From an uncultured Clostridia bacterium (GTDB taxonomy: Bacteria > Bacillota > Clostridia > Oscillospirales > Ruminococcaceae), in contig CALLQM010000081.1 in assembly GCA_938014855.1 (NCBI GenBank), positions 1 through 23,028 of the forward strand: DNA of 23,028 bases. Direction: 5' to 3'. The position numbers and the translations under genes were made by a program. Below are positions 16,624-23,028 of the stretch, piece after piece. The notes under the pieces were generated by a model. That model was not told the origin of the DNA. It saw only the letters and a program-made list of their open reading frames with translations, and did no database searches. The first letter of the stretch is position 1, and each line of letters begins with the position of its first letter.

Positions 16624-16722
16624 ACCCGTGATAGAATAATAAAAAGGCCAAGCAGTAAAATCGGTTTTTGTGCAAACTCAATTTAGCATGCGTTGGTCGT
16701 TTACAGCACGGGAGGTTTGAAA

Positions 16723-17844
16723 ATGCCTGATATTGTACTGAAACACGTTGTGAAAAAATACAACAAGTTTACAACTGCAGTTAATGACTTAAATCTTACG
16801 ATTAACGATAATGACTTTATAACCCTGCTCGGTCCATCGGGATGTGGAAAAACAACAACGTTACGTATGATAGCAGGCCTTGAAACGCCGACCAGCGGTG
16901 AAATCTACATAGATGGTAAGCCTGTTTTTTCTTCTATCGAGGGAATTGATATACCCACTGAAAAACGCAATATTGGATTCATTTTTCAAAATTATGCTTT
17001 ATGGCCTCAAATGACGGTTTATAAAAATATTGCATTCGGTCTTGAAAATTTAAAATGGCATCGCGCTAAAATTAAAGAACGTGTACATACTCTGCTGAAA
17101 ATGATGCAGTTGGAAGGATATGAAAATCGTTATCCTTCTGAACTTTCCGGCGGCCAGCAGCAGCGAGTTGCAATTGCTCGGACTCTTGCACAAAATCCGA
17201 AAATACTTTTAATGGATGAACCGCTTTCAAATCTTGATGCAAAACTGCGTATGGAAATGCGAATGGAGCTCAAAAACCTACATATGGCGACTCATTCTAC
17301 ATTTGTTTATGTAACTCACGATCAGCTTGAAGCAATGACCATGTCCTCAAAAATTGGTCTTTTTAAAGCTGGTGTCCTTCAGCAGTTTGGCACCCCGATT
17401 GAGATATATAGTGAGCCGGAAAACGTTTTTGCAGCGGACTTTGTTGGAAATCCAAGTATTAATATGATTGAATTAAGCGGTGAAAACGTCAATTTGGATG
17501 AGATCGCGCTTTCTTGCAATGAAATGCGTTTGATTTATACACCAATCAGCGGCGGAGTCGCGATTTCCAAAGGAAAAAAATTAATTGTAGGAATCCGCCC
17601 AGAAAATATTAATATCTCAATAAGTGGCTCTATTTGGGGAAATGTTTATTCGACGCTGCCCTCCGGTATGGAAACTGTAGTAAGAATTGTTGTAGGATCC
17701 GTCAAGTTGAATTGCGTGCTTTTTGGGCGCATTGATTATAAAATTGGGGAACCAATTTCTTTTGACCTTAAAGATGACAATTATCCGCTGTTTGATGCCC
17801 AAACGGGGGAAAGGCTTGCTATTGGAAAAGTTGAAATTGTGTAG
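16723..17844 (+). CDS. Second ABC ATPase, paralogue of the transporter ATPase
   Basis: A 373-residue ATPase starting at the ATG at 16723 (GGAGGT upstream; the in-frame GTG at 16693 is less likely). Walker A GPSGCGKTT, FQNYALWP, LSGGQQQR, LLMDEP and VTHD are intact. By eye it is mostly identical to the ATPase at 13234-14529 over the first ~245 residues and shares its MPxIxLxHV start and NPSIN junction. Its C-terminal TOBE region is shorter and lacks the charged insert. There is no permease or binding protein of its own here, so it may be an alternative motor for the same permease, a shared ATPase like MsmX, or a recent duplicate. It lies after a terminator and is probably expressed separately. 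Confidence 0.9.
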   Translation: MPDIVLKHVVKKYNKFTTAVNDLNLTINDNDFITLLGPSGCGKTTTLRMIAGLETPTSGEIYIDGKPVFSSIEGIDIPTEKRNIGFIFQNYALWPQMTVYKNIAFGLENLKWHRAKIKERVHTLLKMMQLEGYENRYPSELSGGQQQRVAIARTLAQNPKILLMDEPLSNLDAKLRMEMRMELKNLHMATHSTFVYVTHDQLEAMTMSSKIGLFKAGVLQQFGTPIEIYSEPENVFAADFVGNPSINMIELSGENVNLDEIALSCNEMRLIYTPISGGVAISKGKKLIVGIRPENINISISGSIWGNVYSTLPSGMETVVRIVVGSVKLNCVLFGRIDYKIGEPISFDLKDDNYPLFDAQTGERLAIGKVEIV

Positions 17845-17965
17845 ATGCCGATTGGCTTTTACTGTCTTTTATCAGAATATCACAAATTAAGACGGGCAAA
17901 TTTGTTGATCTGAGATGTGCATGATTGCAAGTTGTTTGTGTTGCATTCAGTATAAAATAAGCATA

Positions 17966-17999
17966 AAAGGACGCGCAGGTTTTATACCACGCGTCCTTT
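17966..17999 (+). terminator. Hairpin after the second ATPase
   Basis: AAAGGACGCG / CGCGTCCTTT, 10 bp, with a 14-nt loop; the following TTTAA is a weak tail. It lies about 120 bp after the ATPase stop. I see no gene in 17845-18048. Confidence 0.55.
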
Positions 18000-18048
18000 A
18001 AACTGCTAATTTACTTAAGAAAATTAATATGGAGACGAGTAACAGTTG

Positions 18049-18408
18049 CATGGGATTGTTTTGGCAAAAAATATGATTGCAAAAAAGTGCGGCGTCAAGT
18101 CCGGCAAAGCCTTTTGGCAGGCGCGTCAGAAATGTCCGGCCATCGTATTCGTGCCGCCGCGTTTTGACCGCTATCTGCGGTTTTCCAAGCTGGCAAAAGA
18201 AATCTATCTGTAGTACACCGATCAGGTGGAAGCGTTTGGGTTGGAGTCGCTGATACCGGATGAAATCCGTGTGCAGAAACTCACTGACTTGGAATATGTA
18301 ATGGATGGGATACGGTGCATATTCGGTAATTTCTCGGTTCGCCGCGGGAATACTTTAGTAGATACTAAGCTTTCCAACCTTGACCCCAAGAAAGATCATA
18401 CCATCCAT
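18049..18408 (+). pseudogene. Remnant of a Y-family DNA polymerase (DinB/UmuC-like)
   Basis: In one frame the translation reads HGIVLAKNMIAKKCGVKSG, then KAFWQARQKCPAIVFVPPRF, DRYLRFSKLAKEIYL, an in-frame TAG at 18211-18213, and YTDQVEAFGLES, which is the palm/fingers part of clostridial DinB-like polymerases. The first ~40 residues with the catalytic Asp are missing (several stops precede 18046). After FGLES the sequence jumps to what looks like the polymerase C-terminus (FGNFSVRRG, LSNLDPKKDHTIH), so some hundreds of residues were deleted. No active enzyme can result. The GC content is higher in 18060-18200 than in the flanks. Confidence 0.8.
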
Positions 18409-18573
18409 TGCCGATTAAGCAATGCCATTTACGCTGGAACGGGATTTCAAGTAGATACCGTATTGTGTAATGGCAAAGTGCTATTAAAAAACAAGTGCTT
18501 TACGTGCTGTGATGCAGCAAAGATCCTGGCAAAAGGCGGACAATTAATTATAGATATTTTTAAAAGATTATAA
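18409..18573 (+). pseudogene. C-terminal fragment of an amidohydrolase-like protein
   Basis: In the same frame as the polymerase remnant, the last ~54 residues (SNAIYAGTGFQVDTVLCNGK, then VLLKNK and a helical tail) resemble the C-terminal end of MtaD/SAH-deaminase-type amidohydrolases, where VDTVxVxGKVLxxxxxLTxDxxxIL is usual. The metal-binding barrel is absent. It seems to have been joined to the DinB fragment by deletion. The match is by eye and short. Confidence 0.5.
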
Positions 18574-18652
18574 TCTAAAAACACTATTGAGCAGAATAAA
18601 TGTGCTTGCATTATTTATACTGATAGATACAGTTGAGGGGTCTTTTATAGTT

Positions 18653-18681
18653 TTGTCTAAAACTCTTAATTGGTGTAAAAT
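18653..18681 (+). promoter_or_regulatory. Predicted promoter of the THEP1-like gene
   Basis: TTGTCT (18653-18658), 17 bp, TAAAAT (18676-18681); the GTG start follows about 44 bp later. The stretch 18574-18724 has no other visible feature. Confidence 0.5.
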
Positions 18682-18724
18682 AAGTTTCATCAAATGTTTA
18701 TCTTTAAAATTGGGGGAATAGGAA

Positions 18725-19312
18725 GTGACAAATAATTTATTTTTTCAGGGTGCTTCACAGACTGGAAAATCAACCTGCCTGCGAAACATTCTAAATCACA
18801 ACTCCATTCGAATGGCAGGATTTACGGTTCAGCGTGTTATGAATGAGGGAAAAATAATCGGATACCAAGCACTTCCTATTCAAGGAAAAATGCTTCCACC
18901 GGTAAATATTGCGTATCGTCCGGATTTGTCAGGCCTATTTTTGCTAAATGGGAAAAAAGATGCATCCGTTTTGGAATGGGCCATTGCAGAAGCAGAAAAG
19001 AATCTGCAAAATAGTCCATCCGAACTTCTGGTTTTTGATGAAATTGGTGGGCTGGAATTGACTGCCCCTCTTTTTATGAATTCACTTCGACGTATTTTAT
19101 CAAGCGGCATGCCATGCATTGGAATATTAAAATCAAAAGAAAACTTGATTCATACGATTACCATGCTGAAATTACGGAATGAATACCTCAGCAAACATGA
19201 AGAAATGGTAAGGCTTATCCAAAAAAATGGTACAATTCAAACCGTCACATCCAAATCTCTGCCAATGATGAAGCAATCCATCAATCAGTTTTTTATACAA
19301 TTAAAGAAATAG
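18725..19312 (+). CDS. THEP1-like nucleoside-triphosphatase (NTPase_1 family)
   Basis: A 195-residue P-loop protein resembling THEP1 (COG1618/PF03266). Walker A is GASQTGKST (9-17) and Walker B LLVFDEIGGLEL with Asp105-Glu106. Members hydrolyse NTPs in vitro, but their cell role is not established. The GTG start at 18725 has GGGGGAA upstream. The gene converges on the ModE-like gene with a single base between the two stop codons and no terminator between them. Similar NTPases occur near molybdenum/tungsten-related genes in some anaerobes, which fits the neighbours here. Confidence 0.75.
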   Translation: MTNNLFFQGASQTGKSTCLRNILNHNSIRMAGFTVQRVMNEGKIIGYQALPIQGKMLPPVNIAYRPDLSGLFLLNGKKDASVLEWAIAEAEKNLQNSPSELLVFDEIGGLELTAPLFMNSLRRILSSGMPCIGILKSKENLIHTITMLKLRNEYLSKHEEMVRLIQKNGTIQTVTSKSLPMMKQSINQFFIQLKK

Positions 19313-19313
19313 A

Positions 19314-19643
19314 TTAAAACCGAAATTCTGTTTCTACAAGCTTTTTTGCATATTCCTCAACATCATTTTCAATTTTACGAAAACTTTCCAAAACTTGTTT
19401 CCCTTTTTCCGTTAATCGAGTACCGCCGTGGTCGTTTCCGCCTTTTTCTGAGATTACAACTGGAAATCCAAGTTCTTCTTCTAACGTTTTAATCATACGG
19501 ATGGCTTTTGGGTAGGAGATGCCAGTGATTTTTGTGGCTTTACGAATGGATTGATATTCTTCCAATACATCCAGCAATTCTCGTACTCCTTTTCCTATGA
19601 ATATTCTATTTTTACCGATTCTTAATCGTGCTACAACGCGCAT
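19314..19643 (-). CDS. ModE-like winged-helix DNA-binding protein (no molybdate-binding domain)
   Basis: A 109-residue protein matching the N-terminal DNA-binding domain of ModE (LysR-like winged helix). Helix-turn-helix IRKATKITGISYPKAIRMIK (about 33-52), then KTLEEELGFPVV and a wing with GGNDHGGTRLTEKG (68-81), the diagnostic GG..GG.T.LT..G pattern. The molybdate-binding MOP domains of full ModE are missing, so it must sense metal otherwise or act constitutively. The start has AGGTGAT upstream on this strand. It is divergent from the methyltransferase/FmdE operon, with a ModE-box-like palindrome in the shared promoter region. Confidence 0.85.
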   Translation of the reverse strand: MRVVARLRIGKNRIFIGKGVRELLDVLEEYQSIRKATKITGISYPKAIRMIKTLEEELGFPVVISEKGGNDHGGTRLTEKGKQVLESFRKIENDVEEYAKKLVETEFRF

Positions 19644-19660
19644 TTTATCACCTCATACAT

Positions 19661-19690
19661 ACTATATAATAAATTGTTTAATTTGCGCAA
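19661..19690 (-). promoter_or_regulatory. Possible promoter of the ModE-like gene
   Basis: On the minus strand TTGCGC (19685-19690) is followed after 18 bp by TATAGT (19661-19666). Both elements are moderate matches; the region is A/T-rich. Confidence 0.4.
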
Positions 19691-19694
19691 CTTT

Positions 19695-19724
19695 ACCCGA
19701 TATAATTTATTTGTTATATCGGGT
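19695..19724. promoter_or_regulatory. ModE-box-like inverted repeat in the divergent promoter
   Basis: ACCCGATATAA (19695-19705) and its exact reverse complement TTATATCGGGT (19714-19724) are separated by 8 bp. The half-site CGATATAA-N8-TTATATCG closely resembles the known E. coli ModE site (CG-TATATA half-sites spaced 6-7 bp). A third copy of the right half, AATATCGGGTT, lies at 19756-19766, 41 bp (about four turns) away, just past the -10 of the forward promoter. Confidence 0.6.
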
Positions 19725-19752
19725 TGATTTTTTCGCTCCGTTGTAATATTAT
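19724..19752 (+). promoter_or_regulatory. Predicted promoter of the methyltransferase-FmdE operon
   Basis: TTGATT (19724-19729), 17 bp, TATTAT (19747-19752). The -35 abuts the right arm of the inverted repeat and the start site would fall near the third half-site, a layout suited to repression. Confidence 0.6.
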
Positions 19753-19785
19753 ATTAATATCGGGTTAGTAAGGAGATGTTTCGCA

Positions 19786-20484
19786 ATGCAATTCAGATGG
19801 AGCCCACAAAGTATTGCGTGGTTTCGGGATGCAAGTAACTATACAGCGTTTCATAAAAAACTAGCGCAGCATATTGCGAACCGCCTTTCTAAGGAAGATA
19901 CCATATGCGATTTTGGATGTGGGCTGGGACGGCTGGATCTTGCATTATCGCCTTATGTTTCCAGCATTACAGCGGTTGATATTGAACCGAAAGTGGTTGA
20001 TGCATTAGCGCAGGACATAGAGACCTTTGGAATCTCTAATATTCACCCACTTTGTAGAGATTCTGCAAGTGTGGATCAACAGTTTGATGTTGGAATCATG
20101 AGCTTTTTTGGAAAATCCGGTCATGATATGCTTTGCTACCGAAAGCGATGCAGGAAAAAATTGATTCGGATTGTGAATGCCAAAAACAGAAGCCACTTGT
20201 ATCCGCAGAGCTATCGAAAAACGGAGAAAGATACGATTCCCATTGTCAAAAACGAATTAACATCTAAGGGGATACCGTTTGAATGTATTGATGTTTCCAT
20301 AGAGTTTGGACAGCCGTTTCGTTCTCAAACCAGTGCGGAAGATTTTATTTTGAACCATGCCCCAGAGGCATCCATTCAAGAGGTTCAGGACTTTTTGGCA
20401 GAGCATGCAACCATGACAGGACGTGAAGATTTTCCGATTTATCTACCGAACCAAAAACAATTGGGAATCTTTGTAATTGAGTAA
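19786..20484 (+). CDS. Class I SAM-dependent methyltransferase
   Basis: A 232-residue protein with a Rossmann-like methyltransferase core. Motif I CDFGCGLGRLD (about 40-50) and the acidic strand AVDIEP (about 64-69) bind S-adenosylmethionine; the later FDVGIMSFFGKSG stretch is the motif IV region. The substrate is unknown. AAGGAGATG precedes the ATG. It is the first gene of the operon with fmdE, the heavy-metal-chelation-like gene and the binding protein, all closely spaced, so it may modify a metal-chelating ligand (inference). Confidence 0.8.
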   Translation: MQFRWSPQSIAWFRDASNYTAFHKKLAQHIANRLSKEDTICDFGCGLGRLDLALSPYVSSITAVDIEPKVVDALAQDIETFGISNIHPLCRDSASVDQQFDVGIMSFFGKSGHDMLCYRKRCRKKLIRIVNAKNRSHLYPQSYRKTEKDTIPIVKNELTSKGIPFECIDVSIEFGQPFRSQTSAEDFILNHAPEASIQEVQDFLAEHATMTGREDFPIYLPNQKQLGIFVIE

Positions 20485-20498
20485 GAAAGGGGCATTGC

Positions 20499-21044
20499 AT
20501 GAATACATTTGAGCAGGATTTGAAGGAAGCCGTTACATATCATGGGCATATTTGTTCTGGACAAATCATCGGGGTGCGCATGGCGCGTATGGCAATGAAT
20601 TTGTTGGAAATTAAAGAACCGAAAAAATTTCGTGATTTGATTGTTTACGTGGAAAGTGACCGATGTATTTCGGATGCAATAGGTACGGTAACTGGGTGCA
20701 AGCTTGGAAAGCGCAATTTAAAATGGATGGATTATGGGAAAACGGCGGCAACTTTTTTGAATATGAAAACAGGCGAAGCTGTGCGGATTTACCGTAAAAC
20801 GCGGATTTATCCACCTGATGGAGAAGACTTGACCGCATTTTACCAGAAAATTACGGATGAAGAAATGTTTTGCGCATCACGCGTAAAAGTGCATTACCGA
20901 AAAGAAGACCTGCCGGGTAAACCGCTTGATGCCGTAACCTGCCAAATATGCGGAGAAGAAGTGATTGACGGTCGTCAAGTAATTCGAGACGGAAAAACGA
21001 TTTGTAAGGCATGTGATACAGGTGGATATTATGAATATTTGTGA
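20499..21044 (+). CDS. FmdE-family protein with C-terminal zinc ribbon
   Basis: A 181-residue protein of the FmdE family, named after a gene beside molybdenum formylmethanofuran dehydrogenase; the biochemical role is not firmly known. The diagnostic N-terminal YHGHICSG (His15, His17, Cys19) and a following VESDRCISDAIGTVTGC segment are present. The C-terminus carries two CxxC pairs (Cys148/151 and Cys169/172), a zinc-ribbon or rubredoxin-like metal knuckle, ending in TGGYYEYL. AAGGGG precedes the ATG. It overlaps the next gene by 14 bases. Because the organism shows no methanogenic gene here, a general metal-handling or Mo/W enzyme role is likelier. Confidence 0.88.
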   Translation: MNTFEQDLKEAVTYHGHICSGQIIGVRMARMAMNLLEIKEPKKFRDLIVYVESDRCISDAIGTVTGCKLGKRNLKWMDYGKTAATFLNMKTGEAVRIYRKTRIYPPDGEDLTAFYQKITDEEMFCASRVKVHYRKEDLPGKPLDAVTCQICGEEVIDGRQVIRDGKTICKACDTGGYYEYL

Positions 21045-21801
21045 CAACCCATGGCAGCTTTATGATGATTTAATTGACGGTATACCCGATAACATCCGAG
21101 TCACGGACTGCAACTGTGGCTATAACTGGACGTCTGTATGCACGAATGAAGGCGGAACTGGAATTGCAATGACCATTCCAGTATACTCTTTGCCGCAAAA
21201 GTATAACGGCAAGATCACAGACCTTTCTCTTAAAGCATTAGCTGAGCTTTCTAAATCATGGAATTTTGTGGAAGCGGCTTTAGGAGTAGCGGCTATCGGA
21301 GCTTATTATAACCATCCTTCTCGTGCCAAAAATTGTGGCATAATGCATTCCGGCTGTAAGTCTGGGGCAAAAGATGCATTTGATTTATACCAAGAAGAAA
21401 TTAAAGGCAAAAAGGTTGCGGCAGTGGGGCATTTTCCGATGCTGAAAAGATTTCAGCCTATCTGCGATTTGACGATTTTGGAAAGAAAACCGCAGTGGGG
21501 AGATTACCCGGATTCCGCTTGCGAGTATTTGATGAGCGAGCAGGATTATGTTTTTATAACCGGATGTACATTGGTCAATAAAACGATGCCGCGTTTATTA
21601 GAACTTGCAAAACATGCAAAAGTCGTGTTAGTCGGACCCAGCACCATTCTTTCTCCGGTGCTGTTTCAACATGGTGTATACGGGCTTTCCGGACTGATTA
21701 TACACGATGCCAAAAAATGTGATCAAATTTTGAGACAGGCAAACATGATGTCTTTGTTTGATGTGGGCGAAATGGTAGATCTAGTTCGCCCGTCAAAATA
21801 G
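21031..21801 (+). CDS. DUF4213/DUF364 putative heavy-metal-chelation protein
   Basis: A 256-residue cytosolic protein of the DUF4213 plus DUF364 (putative heavy-metal chelation) family. I chose the ATG at 21031 (AGGTGG five bases upstream), inside the end of fmdE; a GTG at 21013 is possible. The N-terminal part has GYNWTSVCTNEGG and the conserved GVAAIGAYYN; the C-terminal Rossmann-like part has VAAVGHFP, DYVFITGCTLVNKTMPRLLELA and VVLVGPSTILSPVLFQHG. Cysteine pairs (DCNCG, NCGIMHSGCKSG) could bind metal. The family is usually encoded with FmdE and metal ABC transporters, as here; a role in metal or metal-ligand processing is inferred. Confidence 0.85.
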   Translation: MNICDNPWQLYDDLIDGIPDNIRVTDCNCGYNWTSVCTNEGGTGIAMTIPVYSLPQKYNGKITDLSLKALAELSKSWNFVEAALGVAAIGAYYNHPSRAKNCGIMHSGCKSGAKDAFDLYQEEIKGKKVAAVGHFPMLKRFQPICDLTILERKPQWGDYPDSACEYLMSEQDYVFITGCTLVNKTMPRLLELAKHAKVVLVGPSTILSPVLFQHGVYGLSGLIIHDAKKCDQILRQANMMSLFDVGEMVDLVRPSK

Positions 21802-21821
21802 ATGATGAAGGAGAGATACAT

Positions 21822-22952
21822 ATGAAAAAACTGCTTGCGCCAATCCTGGCGTGTTTCTTGATATTATCAGCAGCTGGTTGTTCAAAAACGGTTTCGTCAG
21901 AAAGCAGTTCGGCTCAGCCGGACACCGTATCGGTCAGTGAGGCATCGCAAAGTGTGGCTTCATCGGAAAACTCCGATGAGCAGGGAACCTATACGTTTAC
22001 CGATTCTTGTGGACGTGAAGTGGAACTGCCGAAAAATGTTGAAAGGATTGCGCCTTCCGGACCCTTAGCACAAATTGTGCTTTATACTCTTTGCCCGGAT
22101 AAAATGGTTGGGTGGGCGACAGAGTTTACAGATGCTCAGCAAAAGTACATCGACAGCAAATACGCATCCCTGCCCATATTTGGGAATTTTTATGGAGATA
22201 CTCTGAATCTAGAGTCTGTAATGTATGCAAAGCCACAGGCTATTTTTGATATTGGCGAGCCAAAGAAAAGCGTGAAAGAGGATATGGATGGTATTCAGGA
22301 AAAAACCGGAGTTCCCACTGTGTTTGTTGAAATGAATATGAAGTCCATGGCCACCGCTTATAAAACCCTTGGCGAAATAACCGGTGAAACCGAACAGGCT
22401 CAAAAAATAACAGATTATATTGATAAGACCTTGTCTGATACAAAGGCTAAGCTTGAAAGTATTCCGGAAGATCAGCGCCTATCAGTATTCTATGGGCAAG
22501 ATGAGGGCTTGACGGCAGTTGTAAAAGGCACGGTGCATTCCGATGTCATTGATTATGCAGGTGGAATCAATGTTGCAGATGTGGAAAAAAGCATTCGAGG
22601 CGGTGCAAATGAAGTGTCTATGGAACAGCTGCTTCTTTGGAATCCAGATGTTATCCTATTTGCACCCGGCAGCATCTATGATTCTGTATCCGGCAAAGGG
22701 GAATGGGGGGAAGTGTCTGCCATCAAGAGCAGTCATTTTTATGAAATTCCCGCTGAGCCATACAACTGGATGGGACGTCCGCCCTCTGTAAACCGTGTTC
22801 TGGGAATCAAATGGCTGAGCAATCTGCTATACCCAGAAGTATTCAATTATGATATGGTCAAGGAAACACAAGAATTTTATAAAACATTTTATCATTGCGA
22901 AATCACGGAAGAGCAGGTTAAGAACTTATTAAAAAAATCAACTTACAAATAA
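21822..22952 (+). CDS. Metal/siderophore-type ABC substrate-binding lipoprotein (MolA/BtuF-like)
   Basis: A 376-residue lipoprotein: signal peptide with lipobox SAAGC, lipidated Cys20, a Ser-rich linker (about 21-53), then a TroA/BtuF-type binding domain beginning TFTDSCGREVELPKNVERI. The late GRPPSVNRVLGIKWLSNLLYP motif is shared with MolA-type (molybdate/tungstate) and siderophore or cobalamin binding proteins of type II importers. AAGGAGAG precedes the ATG. The ModE-like and FmdE neighbours make molybdate or tungstate, or a chelate of them, the best guess; iron chelates cannot be excluded. The permease and ATPase genes would follow beyond the window. A stem-loop lies after its stop. Confidence 0.85.
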   Translation: MKKLLAPILACFLILSAAGCSKTVSSESSSAQPDTVSVSEASQSVASSENSDEQGTYTFTDSCGREVELPKNVERIAPSGPLAQIVLYTLCPDKMVGWATEFTDAQQKYIDSKYASLPIFGNFYGDTLNLESVMYAKPQAIFDIGEPKKSVKEDMDGIQEKTGVPTVFVEMNMKSMATAYKTLGEITGETEQAQKITDYIDKTLSDTKAKLESIPEDQRLSVFYGQDEGLTAVVKGTVHSDVIDYAGGINVADVEKSIRGGANEVSMEQLLLWNPDVILFAPGSIYDSVSGKGEWGEVSAIKSSHFYEIPAEPYNWMGRPPSVNRVLGIKWLSNLLYPEVFNYDMVKETQEFYKTFYHCEITEEQVKNLLKKSTYK

Positions 22953-22961
22953 GTATTATGA

Positions 22962-22997
22962 ATACCGGTTATCCCAAGAAAGCAGGGTAACCGGTAT
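22962..22997 (+). promoter_or_regulatory. Stem-loop after the second binding-protein gene
   Basis: ATACCGGTTA-(T)-CCC pairs with GGG-TAACCGGTAT: 13 pairs with one bulged T and a 9-nt loop. No T run follows. As with the hairpin at 11365-11391, it separates a binding-protein gene from the next gene of its operon. Confidence 0.6.
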
Positions 22998-23017
22998 ATG
23001 CAAATGAGGGGATTACC

Positions 23018-23028
23018 ATGAAAACGAC
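23018..23028 (+). CDS. Start of the next gene (3' partial)
   Basis: An ATG at 23018 with GAGGGGAT just upstream begins MKT before the window ends. By position it is expected to be the ABC permease of the same importer, but too little is present to tell. Confidence 0.45.

Noticed and set aside
18226..18573. A 115-codon open frame that could be called a hypothetical protein.
   Set aside because: It continues a DinB-like frame broken by the TAG at 18211 and ends in another family's C-terminus; no ribosome binding site precedes the GTG.

Overview
The window looks like a chromosomal segment of a low-to-moderate GC Gram-positive anaerobe, most likely a member of the Clostridia (Oscillospiraceae/Clostridiales-like). 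The signs are strong AGGAGG-type ribosome binding sites, frequent GTG/TTG starts, consensus sigma-A promoters, lipoprotein substrate-binding proteins instead of periplasmic ones, a Bacillus-type NagB, and a FmdE/ModE-like cluster of a kind common in anaerobes. I cannot name the species. I saw no rRNA, tRNA, CRISPR array or intact mobile element.

Region 1 (1-3324) is an amino-sugar module: the 3' part of an N-acetylglucosamine PTS permease (NagE, IIC-IIB without IIA), an intrinsic terminator, then nagB and nagA overlapping by ATGA. Together they import GlcNAc as GlcNAc-6-P, deacetylate it and deaminate it to fructose-6-P. Region 2 (3325-6988) has a FadR-type (GntR/FCD) repressor gene behind a perfect TTGACA-N17-TATAAT promoter lying inside a 44-bp perfect palindrome. 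Next comes a second, nearly perfect 44-bp palindrome at the promoter of a two-gene operon. The operon encodes a GlpA/LhgO-like FAD oxidoreductase with a BFD-type [2Fe-2S] domain and a partner pyridine nucleotide-disulfide-type oxidoreductase. The usual third (DUF1667) subunit is not present.

Region 3 (about 7000-17844) is the largest block. It has a PhoB/PhoR-like two-component system, a long intergenic region with repeated GTTAAT boxes, and an FbpABC/AfuABC-like ABC importer (lipoprotein SBP, fused double permease, ATPase). These are followed by a DUF624/YesL membrane protein, a YihX-like HAD phosphatase, a beta-phosphoglucomutase and a second, close paralogue of the ATPase. The mix suggests a regulated uptake and processing system for a sugar or phosphorylated sugar rather than iron; this is inference.

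Region 4 (17845-18724) is decayed DNA. It holds a DinB/UmuC-like (Y-family) polymerase remnant with an in-frame stop and a large internal deletion, joined in frame to the last ~54 residues of an amidohydrolase-like protein.

Region 5 (18725-23028) looks like a molybdenum/tungsten (or other metal) module. A THEP1-like NTPase gene converges on a ModE-like DNA-binding protein gene. Across a promoter region with an 11-bp ModE-box-like inverted repeat lie a methyltransferase, FmdE, a DUF4213/DUF364 putative heavy-metal-chelation protein and a MolA/BtuF-like lipoprotein SBP. The window ends 11 bases into the next gene.
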